A DNA stretch of 60,000 nt from Nematostella vectensis (taxonomy: Eukaryota; Cnidaria; Anthozoa; Actiniaria; Edwardsiidae): NCBI RefSeq assembly GCF_932526225.1, contig NC_064037.1, forward strand, positions 14,089,703 through 14,149,702, given 5' to 3'. Made by a program: the position numbers and the translations under genes. The notes under the pieces are model-generated. The model ran no database searches. It was not told where the DNA came from and worked only from the letters and a program-made list of their open reading frames with translations. Shown one piece after another: positions 50,701-60,000 of this stretch (position 1 is its first letter; the number at the start of each line of letters is the position of its first letter).

Positions 50701-53700
50701 TTCAAACATTCCCCTAGATAGGTAGCCATGTTTCTTCCTATTCTCTTCATCTAATACCTTCTCCCTCCCCCCAAGATTCAAACATTCCCCTAGATAGGTA
50801 CCCATGTTTCTTCCTATTCTCTTTATCTAATACCTCCTCCCTCCCCCCAAGATTCAAACATTCCCCTAGATAGGTAGCCATGTTTCTTCCTATTGTCTTC
50901 ATCAAGCCCCCCTCCCTCCCTCCAACATTCAAACATTCCCCTAGATAGGTAGCCACGTTTCTTCCTATTCTCTTTATCTAAGATCTCCTCCCTCCCCCCA
51001 AGATTTAAACATTTCCCTAGATAGGTACCCACGTTTTCTGGCCTTCCTAGTATCCCTTGGCTGCCAGTTCGTATACCTTCACGTCGACTAGTACCTGGTC
51101 TAACCTCCCGATGAGAAAACTTTGTACAAGAGGAGATTTAGACCAGAAGGCTGCCGTAAAGTCTATATAATATCCTTTTCATGATTTAATGTCATACATT
51201 ATAGATTTATGTTAATATATATTTTTTGTCCCTTTGCTGTTTTCTCAGCTTTTTATTGCTTACTAGCTCCTCTCTTCACTAGGCCGCATACCTTCCTTTT
51301 TATCGGCCTTTCTTGTTTTTTCCCTACCCCTTTCATCAGGCATTCGTCTAGAGGGGGGTGATCGTCACATCTTTTAGGGTATAAAATTTCGACCCACTGC
51401 TATCCCTTAGGGGTGTTGAAGGATTTTTCCGATGTTCCTATCCCTTAGGGTATAAAAATAGACCAACTGCTGTTCCTAAGGGGGTGTCCAACGTTTTTTT
51501 TCCGAGTCTGGCCATCTCTTTTAAGAGTGAGCCAGAATAGACGAAAAGGATTTACAATTCCTTCGACCACACCCAATTTGCCATCTCTTAGGGTTAAGAA
51601 TTTCTGTTGGCCACGCACAAGTGCCATCCCTTAAGATTAAAATCGATTTTGCCGACGATCACCCCCCCCCCCCCCCCCCACTACCGGGCTAGGGTGTCAT
51701 GGTACGAAAACCCGCTCTTATCAAACAACTATACTTAAATAGGTGTTGCTGAGGGGAGAAGGTATCTTCCCTCTTCCCTCAGCAACACCTCTCTTGGATA
51801 CCTTCCCAAAATTATTTTTTCTTGTTAAAACATCACAGATACATGTTTTCCAGGTTGCTCGAGGTAGGATAGTCGACTTATTCAACACAGAATACCGAGT
51901 GACAACGCTGTTATTATCCCTCACTTGGTATGTTTGACCAGGATTTTTTATTTCGATAACATGTGCTTGTCGAGGGAGGAACCTGATGACATTTTGTTAT
52001 TATTTTTCTTTATCAGGGTGAAACCTGATGCACACTGGGTTTTATCTATGACAACATTAGGGAATAGGTGTGGGGGTGGGGAAGTAGGCCTGGCATAGCC
52101 GCAAGGCTTTCCAAGAAGTGATTGAGTACAATAAGCATGGTCCTGCCTACACTTTCCTACTTATGCTAACTATTTTTAATTCTGTATACTCTGTCAGTAA
52201 ACCCAGGTTTCTGTTTCAGGTTCTCGGTAATTTTAAGCTACTATGGCATGGCACTGCTGACCACACAGATGATGACCAGCGGCTCAAATTGCCCAGGTAC
52301 AGGCAGGTTTAGCTTTTAGGTTTTGCAGATGGGGAAGGGGAGGGGTGCGTGGGCATAGATATATCACTACGAAATATGGGAAATACAACGCTTTGGCGTT
52401 GGAATGCATTGGGGTGGATGGGAGGAGACGGCGCACAGCCCGTGTGGCTACCCATGTGATCCCCATCGTTATACATCCATACGCCTTCCTAAAGCATTTA
52501 TACACCTAATTCAAAAAACAGGTCAGTGAAAACGGCGAATAACAGTCCTAAGACAGATTGCTGATTATTGGGTATCGAATATTGGTGAAAAAAAGACAAG
52601 TTGACTCGCATGACTTTCACATATATTTGCAGCAAATATACTGGAAATATTGGGATAATACCTAAATGACAATTGACAATTGGTATTTACTATTTGCACT
52701 GACTACGTTGTTTAAAAAAAGGTGTATTCTAGGGCAATGGACAATATACAATCCATTATTATATTATACCCGGATAGTTTTACCATTAGTGGCCTTTGCT
52801 CACTTTGTTACTCTTGTTTTCTAGCTTTTGTTCGTAAGGAAGAATGCGGCTGTAGATTACTTAGAAAAAGAGATTTTATAACATTGCTCTGGACAACATC
52901 AGCAGAGTTACCCGGTAAGGTTGTGAGAAAGTTCTATAAAGCTACCCGGTATTTACTTTTTTAGCCCTACCTATGTGGGAACCGACCCCCCTCGGCCATA
53001 AATAATGAACACTCCCTAAGGATATTATATAGGTATATAGAGCTACCCGGTAAGGATGTGAAAAAGGTATATAGAGTTACCTGGTAAGGATATGAGAAAG
53101 GTCTAAAGAGCTACCTGGTAAGGATGTAAGAAAGGTAGAGCTACCCGGTAAGGATGTGAGAAAGGTCTATAAAGCTACCTGGTAAGGATATGAGAAAGGT
53201 ATATAGAATAGAGCTACCTGGTAAGGATGCGAGAAATTTTGCAGCCAAAGCAAAGGAAATCATAAAAAAACCATCTAACGAGTATGTCATGAGCCCATAG
53301 TATAACATGATTTATCTGAACAAGTTTCATTTGGCTAGGGAGAATGGACAGCATCAATCCGTTAGTCAAGTAGCTTGGAGAATTTATTATATTGCATTTT
53401 TATTATTTTCCTCAGCAATGATTTTGACGATATTTATAATCGACAAAGTGCGGCGCAAATCTCTGTTGACGATATACTTTGCCATCGCATCTATCTTCTT
53501 TTGCTTTTTGTTCATCTGTACTGGAAGGTACGGTAGGCGACCTGCACTAACAGATCACGTGACTGTTTCACGTGACTTTTTGGGTGCGAGAAGCGCGGGC
53601 GCTTAGGCTCCAAGCAGCAAAATAACAAAAAAAACTTGGCAAATGCCCAACAGTCGGGAAAGGTCCTCAATGGAACAAATGCCCGACAGTTTTCAATTTT

Positions 53701-56700
53701 TTCAAACAACCCAGCTTTGGTGTTGGTATTGGATATTTTCCTTCGTCTATGTACACTTCACTTTGGAATCGTGATTTTAGTGGCACTTGGGAATTTTCTA
53801 CAATATGCTGCTAAATGTCGGCATTTCTAAATTTACGAAATTATCACAGTAAATTGTCGACCTAGCGATTGTATTTTTGTGGAGAAAGGGCAAGCGAATC
53901 TTTTTGTTGGAATTGAACGTTTTTCCTTGCTTGTATACACTATAAAATCGTTATTAAAGTGACACTGAATTTTATCTTCTACAACTGTCGGGACAGGTTT
54001 TCAATGGACTATATGCCCGACAGTTTCCAATTTATTCAAATAAGCCAGTAAAATGCCAGCCTAGTGAGTATTCTATCTGTTTAGAAAGGGCAAGCGATTC
54101 TGAATTGAACTTTGTTGTCGGAATTTAATGTTTTTTTCTTTCTTGTATACATTATAAAATCGTTATTTTAGTGACACTTGATTTTTTGTGCTACAATAAC
54201 AGGTGAAAAGTGAAAGGTGTTTGTAGTGTCTACAAGCAAGAAAAAACTTTCTTTTTCGACAACATAGCTCAATTCAGATTCGCTTGTCCTATACAAATAC
54301 ATAATACTTTGAGCTCATAAGGTTGATAATTTGCCGTGATATTCTTGCAAATCGATAACTGTCGACATTTAGCAGCATATTGTAAAAAGGGGCCATTAAA
54401 ATTACGATTCTATAATGTACATAGTCAACAGAAAACGTTTTTAAACGTTTAAATTGAAGTTTTTAAATGAAAATACCAATAACAAATCTCAAAGATTTGC
54501 CTGCCCTTTCTCAACAAATATAGAATACTCTGTACTCACTAAATCGACAAGTTAAGGGTTTATTTGAATGAATTGAAAACTGTCGGGCATAAAGGCCCAT
54601 TTAGTCCACTTTTCCCGACTGTCGGGCATACAACATAACGTTTCTGTGTCCATTTCTTTTTGGATTTGCCACTGAAAAAGTCACGTGATGAGTTAGCTCA
54701 AGGTCGCCAATTGCACGTTGACGGTGATTTCGTCATTAGCATCCCCTAAAACTAAAATCGTCTACATTATATTCGATTATATGGTCATTCGACAATCACA
54801 ATAATCTAAACCATCATAGTCATACTGGTGGTGACTATTACCAACACCAACACAATCACCATCACAGGCGCGTACCCAGGATTAGCAGAGGGGGAGGGGG
54901 CGCGCAGTCACGTGCGCATCATATGGAAAAAGCCTAGTATTTGAAGATTCCTTAATAAGAAATGACCCACTTTTTGGTAGCCGAGGGGGGTACGCGCGCA
55001 CCCTGTGTACCCCCCTGTGTACGCGCTTGAATCACCATCATCATTATCATATTTTATTGCCATTATCAGATCAATGTCATCATTGTCATCATCATCATTT
55101 GTTATATTTTGTTCTTCTATAGATATTATCCACCACACCAACATGTACTCAAATTCTTATTCTAGGATCGTCTCGACTTTAAACTTATATATCATTCGTG
55201 GCATCACACTTGCCGCTAGTGAAGTGCTGGTCTGTTACACAGGAGAGGTCGGTGACTTACGCTGATTTATAGAGTTGAATCGTTTGCTGGCATCTGGAGA
55301 TGCCGTTTTACTGTTAATGTCTATGTTTGTATAAATAAATCTAGAAGATAGAAATTTAAGGTTTGAGGATACTCCTAAAAAACGGAGGCTGCTGCGGGGT
55401 TCCCCTTATTGTCGGCTCAAACCTAATTATGAAGATAAATAGGCCGGGCCCTCATCTCCCTAGTAAGGAAAGCCTTGCAGTGTGTTTTAAAGGAAAAGAA
55501 TCCCCAAACCGACGAAAAGGTCGATGAGCGAGATTCTGACCGCGCGAAAAATGGGGTGAGCGCAATTTTCCGCCAAAAACACGAGTGGTTGCTACGCAGG
55601 CCATCATCACCCTTACCACCCCTTCCCCTTTCTCTGTAAGTCTCTAAAGCAGTGTTGCCGCTGGATAGTCAACCCCCCGAGTGCTTTGGGCCACTAGGGC
55701 TATGGCGAGTATCCTTGTAATTATTTTTACAGGTCTACCCGACTGCATTCCGTGCTACGGGGTTAGGATACGCGCTAGGAGCAGGCCGAATAGGAGGATT
55801 AATCACTCCCCTAATCTCTCAGGTTAGTCAATATATCTGTAGTCAGAACTAGAAGTAGGCCGAATCCCCTTATTTGTCAGGTAAGTCAATCTCTCAGTAA
55901 GTGAATCTGAAATGAGTGAAACACGCGTTTAGCCAGAGCTCATTTATCATAGAGATAATTATTTTCTTTATTTAAGGATCATAAATGAATAGAAGTTATA
56001 CACTAAACGGGAACGCCAGTTGAATACTGTAGTTATAATACGTTCTTAAGACGACGTAGAAGACGGAGTGTAGCACTTTCTTTAGTCATGGATTTTTATT
56101 GCAAGACATTATGCTACTCCATTTTCTGATATTTTCCCTCGATCATATATTGTCTCAGTAAAAAATTAGCTTATAATATAGTCGTGTCTATGGCCCTGTT
56201 TGCACCGCCGTGGTTAAAGTTAACATCTATACAAGAGTTATTTTATTCAGCATTCAATACATATTAAGAAGGCTGTAGCAGGGGGTGGGGCACTGGGAGC
56301 ACATGCCCCCCAACCCCCCACCCCCAAATATTAAAAAAGTACAAGGAAATAACCAGTCAGGAGTAGCTGTGGCCCAATATTTTCTTAATGTTTCAGTATA
56401 GTGACCCTCCAATTTTTCGGGACCTGCTGCAGCACTGTATTAATATGAACATGACACTCTTTTTCATTTTCTCTTTGGTTATCCTCATCAGGTTTTAGCA
56501 GCAAGCTCACTGAATGCAGCAATTGGCGTGTTATTTTTCTTTACCGCCTTGTGTACCGTGACTTGCTACTTCCTACCGATAGAAACCAGACAGCTAGAGC
56601 TACAGGTATGAGACACAAACGGGGTTTGGCGTGTGTATGTGTGTGTAGGGGGGGGGAGAGGTGGAGGCGAGGGGTGCGTTTCTTCATTTATGTGTGCCGT

Positions 56701-57168
56701 ACGACAGAAACCAGGCAGCGATAACTACAGCTGAAAAAGGTGTAATGCGAATTTGAACTAAATATATATACCTCCAATCTTTGATAAGGGAAAACTGTTG
56801 CCCTTCCAGGTAGCCCCTGCGACATCGGGGTTTAGGGGTTTGCTGAAAACCGGATACAGACATTTAGATATAAAGCAATGATATTTGGTTGTGGTACCGC
56901 AGCGGCGTATTCAGGATTTTTAACAGGGGGGGGGGGGGGGGGGGGGGGCAAAAGGCCCTTCCAAGGCATTTTCTTCTGTATTTTAGATAATGTATCATAC
57001 ATTTACTGTATTTTTGGCTGCTAAAAGGGGGGGGGGGGGGGGGCGGGTCCCCTTGGCCACCCCCGTGGCTACACCCTTGTATCGTTTGTTTATTGGATAA
57101 ACTGTAAAACATTAGCGGCCAATATTATATAATTCACTGCTGCTTTATTTTGATTGAAGGACGAGTAA
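44771..57168 (+). CDS. SVOP-like transporter, paralogue B, 16 exons, 471 aa
   Basis: Exons: 44771-44822, 45199-45296, 46667-46765, 46935-47006, 47530-47654, 48462-48525, 49697-49822, 50216-50347, 51854-51927, 52220-52296, 52825-52914, 53416-53527, 55166-55247, 55733-55822, 56492-56605, 57160-57168. Phases agree throughout; the total is 1416 nt. It is the same major-facilitator fold as paralogue A, exon for exon, with [79 protein letters not shown] and [12 protein letters not shown]. Its N terminus is about 47 residues shorter. The loop 8-9 motif reads DKVRRKSL, lacking the usual glycine. Intron 1 appears to use a GC donor (AAAG|GCGAGC). A's exon 13 is split here by an extra intron (82 + 90 nt against 172). 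Substrate unknown. Confidence 0.93.
46030..46205. repeat. Dispersed repeat (inverted copy at about 56270-56430)
   Basis: Sequence ending GCCCCACCCCCTGCTACGGC is met again in reverse complement in SVOP-B intron 14. A 3' fragment (CCCCTGCTACGGCACTGA) lies at about 59820 in paralogue C. Confidence 0.75.
47133..47280. repeat. Palindromic element with TTGTACGCTCATA ends
   Basis: TTGTACGCTCATATGAGCGAA at the left mirrors TTTGCTCATACGAGCGTACAA at the right, about 148 bp overall, with GCGATCGCC-like pieces inside. It lies in SVOP-B intron 4. Confidence 0.75.
47751..48445. mobile_element. Inverted-repeat element abutting SVOP-B exon 6
   Basis: The left end CGTAATTGCTCGAATAAGCG and the right end CGCTTATTCAAGCAATAACG are inverted copies. 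The 695-bp unit ends 16 nt before exon 6. No transposase frame is visible. Confidence 0.65.
50346..51040. repeat. 76-bp minisatellite starting at the SVOP-B exon 8 donor
   Basis: Nine units of 75-76 bp contain TAGATAGGTACCCACG or TAGATAGGTAGCCATG, then TTTCTTCCTATTCTCTTTAT. The first, partial unit starts at the real donor (GAG|GTATGCCTCTTCCTATTC), so a donor-like AGGTA is amplified. Confidence 0.9.
53035..53240 (+). repeat. Array of copied 5' splice sites after SVOP-B exon 11
   Basis: The exon 11 end and donor (GTTACCCG|GTAAGG...GAGAAAG) recur as six downstream copies of (G)(C/T)TACC(C/T)GGTAAGGAT at about 53043, 53077, 53109, 53140, 53173 and 53213. Spacing is 31-40 bp. Confidence 0.9.
53643..54629. 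mobile_element. Foldback element with ATGCCCGACAGTCGGG ends
   Basis: About 65 bp at the left (ATGCCCAACAGTCGGG..., ATGCCCGACAGTTTTCAAT) is mirrored at the right end (ATTGAAAACTGTCGGGCAT..., CCCGACTGTCGGGCAT). Internally, blocks are shared with 25257-26290. It lies in SVOP-B intron 12; no protein is encoded. Confidence 0.75.
54868..55030. repeat. Dispersed repeat copy 2 (see 1030-1170)
   Basis: Begins GGCGCGTACCCAGG and contains TCCTTAATAAGAAATGACCC, identical to the TANGO2 intron copy. It lies in SVOP-B intron 12. Confidence 0.7.
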
Positions 57169-57460
57169 ACATGCCAAACACTGCAGGATCCATTGGAAGG
57201 CTTAGAGCAAGACAAATGTTAAATCGTGGCGATAGCCATAATGGAAGGGGGGGGGCGGGTCCCCTTGGCCACCCCCGTGGCTACACCCTTGTATCGTTTG
57301 TTTATTGGATAAACTGTAAAACATTAGCGGCCAATATTATATAATTCACTGCTGCTTTATTTTGATTGAAGGACGAGTAAACATGCCAAACACTGCAGGA
57401 TCCATTGGAAGGCTTAGAGCAAGACAAATGTTAAATCGTGGCGATAGCCATAATGGAACT
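57018..57460 (+). repeat. 212-bp tandem duplication carrying the SVOP-B terminal exon
   Basis: The acceptor, the last two codons and stop (TTGAAG|GACGAGTAA at 57160-57168), the flanking GGTCCCCTTGGCCACCCCCG and about 80 nt of 3' sequence recur at 57372-57380, 212 bp downstream. Both copies look usable as terminal exon and would give the same protein. Confidence 0.93.
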
Positions 57461-57721
57461 TTACTAAATTACGGATTTGAATACAGATATTGCAATTTAT
57501 CTCTAAATAATTGGGAATATCCCGTGTATAAAAAGAGGAATGTATTAACGAGGAGAGTCCTATCATGTGCCAAATTTTGGGTCTATTTTGTATTTGTATG
57601 TATTATTCCTAGGCATAGCCTCATTTTTCTTGCGATTTTGTTCGTTAACGATACCACTATTTTCTTAACAGAGCTAAGAGAATTGTTATCCCGGTTTCGA
57701 AAAAAATAGATATTTTCTTCA

Positions 57722-57748
57722 AATAAAATGATATTTTCTTGAAATAAA
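57722..57748 (+). promoter_or_regulatory. Two possible polyadenylation signals for SVOP-B
   Basis: AATAAA at 57722-57727 and at 57743-57748, downstream of both copies of the terminal exon. I see nothing gene-like in 57750-58910. Confidence 0.45.
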
Positions 57749-58910
57749 GGGATGATGAATTGATAAAGTGCTGTTGAGAATGTGAGCAAATTGTGATCTT
57801 TTGAAATTTAATTTATTTGGAAAGAGATGTTCCAGTCAATTTCCTCCTTTTCCCACTCAGCCCTTCTCACACATACCGTCGCATCCATCCCCAAACCCCC
57901 ATTCCCCAACTTATTCAAACATCAATTATAACATTCCTCTTTCCCCTCTTTGCCAGCGGAATTCGCCAAATGCAAATGCATGTAAAAGAAGATAAAACAA
58001 TGAAACAATTCATTTGCAAGCATATTCTTTAAATACTGCTCAATACGACGTTTGAACTTAGCCATAGACATAATTTTCACGGGCTAGTGATATCAACGCA
58101 TTGAATGTGTTTCTGATGATACCCAATATCACCGCCCCCTTGGCTACTATAGACGGTTAGCTTTTCTAGAGAAGAATAGGACTATCGATGCGTAATAAAG
58201 AAAGCGAAAAAATCACATTTAGTAAAAACTGCGCTCTCCATTCGGCGAAATTTATCGCGGTCTTCCTCAAGATAATAATTTCAAAGCTGCGAGATAGACT
58301 GGCAAGCCATTGATGGAGGTAGGTAATAATGATAAAGGTTATTGGTGATATTATTCGTTATTGAACTTGCTCAAGTTAAGGTTCTTGGCTTGCTGTAATC
58401 TCATTCTAAGCTTAGACCCGTGCAATAACCGCCCCTGGACGACGACAGCAAAGAAAAATAAATTTAGATAGAAAGAGAATTTAATAAACTCACTTGAAAA
58501 AGTATACATTTCAGCCGAAGCCGATGTTTTGGTCTGTAGACTCACTTGAACTTTGTTTGCTAATGGTTGCAAAAGGGTGTCTGGGTCTCTTATAATCAAA
58601 AAGAGGAACCCCACAAAGTAGAGCTCAGATAACGCAAATGAACTCTAGCCAGCTAGCTGAAATCTTTGTTCGAAAAACCGAATTCAAACTAAGATATTTT
58701 AATAACATTCAGACCCCTGAAGGGGAGAGAAGACATACGTCAGTCTGTCTTCTCCACATCATTGACATCAGAACATAATTAGTTGCTAAGAAATGAATGC
58801 TTAAAAAGACAGAATATACAATTTCCTGCATTCTCGATCTACCAGTACGCTGGGAATGGTATGATTCGGACGAGTGCCCTTGATGATTGACAAATGATGA
58901 CTGATGAAAG

Positions 58911-59096
58911 ATGATGAAGATGTTCGAGCTTGCGGAAGAAAAGCGCTATGGGACGGATGACAGAGGTAAAATCTGCTTATTTCATACATAACAGACATAA
59001 CAGCCCGACGTAACAAATTGATTAAAATTGATAATCAAAAGGCCATTGTTAAGATATATTTTGATACTAAATGGTTAATTATCATCCGCAATTGTT

Positions 59097-59190
<94 letters not shown>

Positions 59191-60000
59191 ATACTCCCTA
59201 CTATCTCAATATTATGTATTGAACTAATATAATAATATAATAATAATTTATTTAGCACATTGGTATCAATTATGATCAATTAATGCCGATTATTAATTTT
59301 ATCAATTATTCGCGTCAAAATGAAATAACTAGACAGATGAGGGCATTGAAGAGATGATAAAAGTAATACATAAAAATATAAGAGAGCTGATACTAATGTA
59401 GGTGATGTAGCATATATATCCTTTCTGTATAAGGTATCACGTCTGTACACTCCAGCATCCCCCCCCCCCCCCGAAACAAACCAGGGTTTGAGGAAGGATT
59501 GAGTTAACTGTGACCCTCATTCCATCCATAATTTCATTTTTGCAAAGACCATCAACTTATGTCACGTGACATTACAGGGAAGACATCACCCACCTTCACG
59601 GTTTCAGACGCCGTAGAGTCCGCCGGCTACGGATGGTATCAACTACGCCTGGGCATCATCAGCTCATTTCAAAGGGTACAGAAATTCCACACCTGTAGCA
59701 GGCCTAGAAATGGTGGTAGTGGTGGTGGTGGTGGGGGGGGGGGGGGGGGGGGGGGTGAGAGGAACGATACAGAAACATAGAAACATATTTTTTTTGGAAA
59801 TACTGAGGGGGGTGGAGGGAGCCCCTGCTACGGCACTGAATGCATGTTAAGCAAAGTTGCCTAGTCAGATTGACTTTATAAAGTCAGACAGGCCGGTGGC
59901 GTAGTGACTTAAAAATGAACGACATTTCACTCTTAGCACGACGTTAATCATCTTAAAGTCGGTTGCGTAAAATATATTTTTCTTTGCATAGGGTTTCATA
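58911..60000 (+). CDS. SVOP-like transporter, paralogue C, 5' end only
   Basis: Exon 1 is 58911-58965 (MMKMFELAEEKRYGTDDR, donor AGAG|GTAAAA, phase 1). An in-frame TGA sits directly before it, fixing the start region. Exon 2 is 59578-59675 ([20 protein letters not shown]..., ending FQR|GTACAG). Both align almost residue for residue with paralogue B, and the intron sequence before exon 2 is also shared (GTCACGTGACATT(A/G)CAG), showing a fairly recent duplication. The first membrane helix begins in exon 2; the remaining exons lie beyond the window. The 59676-60000 intron contains a G run and a fragment of the repeat seen at 46030-46205. Confidence 0.88.
59098..59188. repeat. (TC)n microsatellite
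   Basis: About 45 dinucleotide units in intron 1 of SVOP paralogue C. Confidence 0.97.

Noticed and set aside
50369-51032. CRISPR-like look of regularly spaced repeats
   Set aside because: Units are head-to-tail without unique spacers, inside an intron of a eukaryotic gene.
57150-57709. Frame beginning [15 protein letters not shown], appearing twice downstream of SVOP-B
   Set aside because: The repeated start is explained by the 212-bp duplication of the terminal exon region; GACGAGTAA there is the SVOP-B stop read in another frame.
59082-59279. Arg-Glu repeat frame
   Set aside because: (TC)n microsatellite translation in SVOP-C intron 1.

Overview
The window is nuclear DNA from an animal. 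Genes are split into many short exons with GT..AG introns, intergenic space is AT-rich, and microsatellites, homopolymer runs, small inverted-repeat elements and LINE remnants are abundant. The gene content (TANGO2, SVOP-type transporters, and a TIR domain joined to a beta-trefoil-like domain of a kind common in marine invertebrates) together with compact introns suggests a cnidarian, probably an anthozoan of the sea-anemone type. The species assignment is inference. No bacterial, CRISPR or viral locus was seen.

Layout: (1) 794-4240 (+) is a complete four-exon TANGO2 gene. (2) 5090-6571 is a 5'-truncated, frameshifted LINE reverse transcriptase with a very long TCTA tail. (3) 7555-17199 (+) is a three-exon gene for an unrecognised protein of about 1449 residues, mostly coiled coil, with a regular 64-residue repeat. 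(4) 17520-20000 is non-coding with tandem repeats. (5) 20107-23970 (-) is a six-exon gene for a 303-residue protein: an N-terminal TIR domain that keeps the putative NADase glutamate, then a C-terminal beta-trefoil-like domain. (6) 24200-28260 is a repeat-rich gap with nested transposable elements. (7) 28270-60000 (+) is a tandem cluster of SV2-related (SVOP) major-facilitator transporters: paralogue A complete (15 exons, 524 residues), paralogue B complete (16 exons, 471 residues), and paralogue C, of which the first two exons are inside the window. Two further phase-1 candidate first exons lie upstream of A.

The most striking theme is not one gene but a pattern. In every multi-exon gene with more than two exons in view, short stretches that straddle an exon-intron junction or the stop codon have been duplicated in tandem, in some cases into arrays. 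Examples are the TANGO2 stop region (perfect 68-bp duplication), the coiled-coil gene's last codons (three or four copies), the SVOP-B exon 11 donor (six extra near-identical donors), the SVOP-A exon 7 and exon 14 acceptors (minisatellites), and the SVOP-B terminal exon (two copies). Against this background SVOP-B has one intron that SVOP-A lacks, placed at an AG|GT site without changing coding length, which is what intron creation by tandem duplication would leave.

Exon models come from matching splice consensus, codon phase and protein-family alignment by eye. The internal exons of TANGO2, TIR and SVOP-A/B are phase-consistent across every junction. First exons and transcript ends are less certain.
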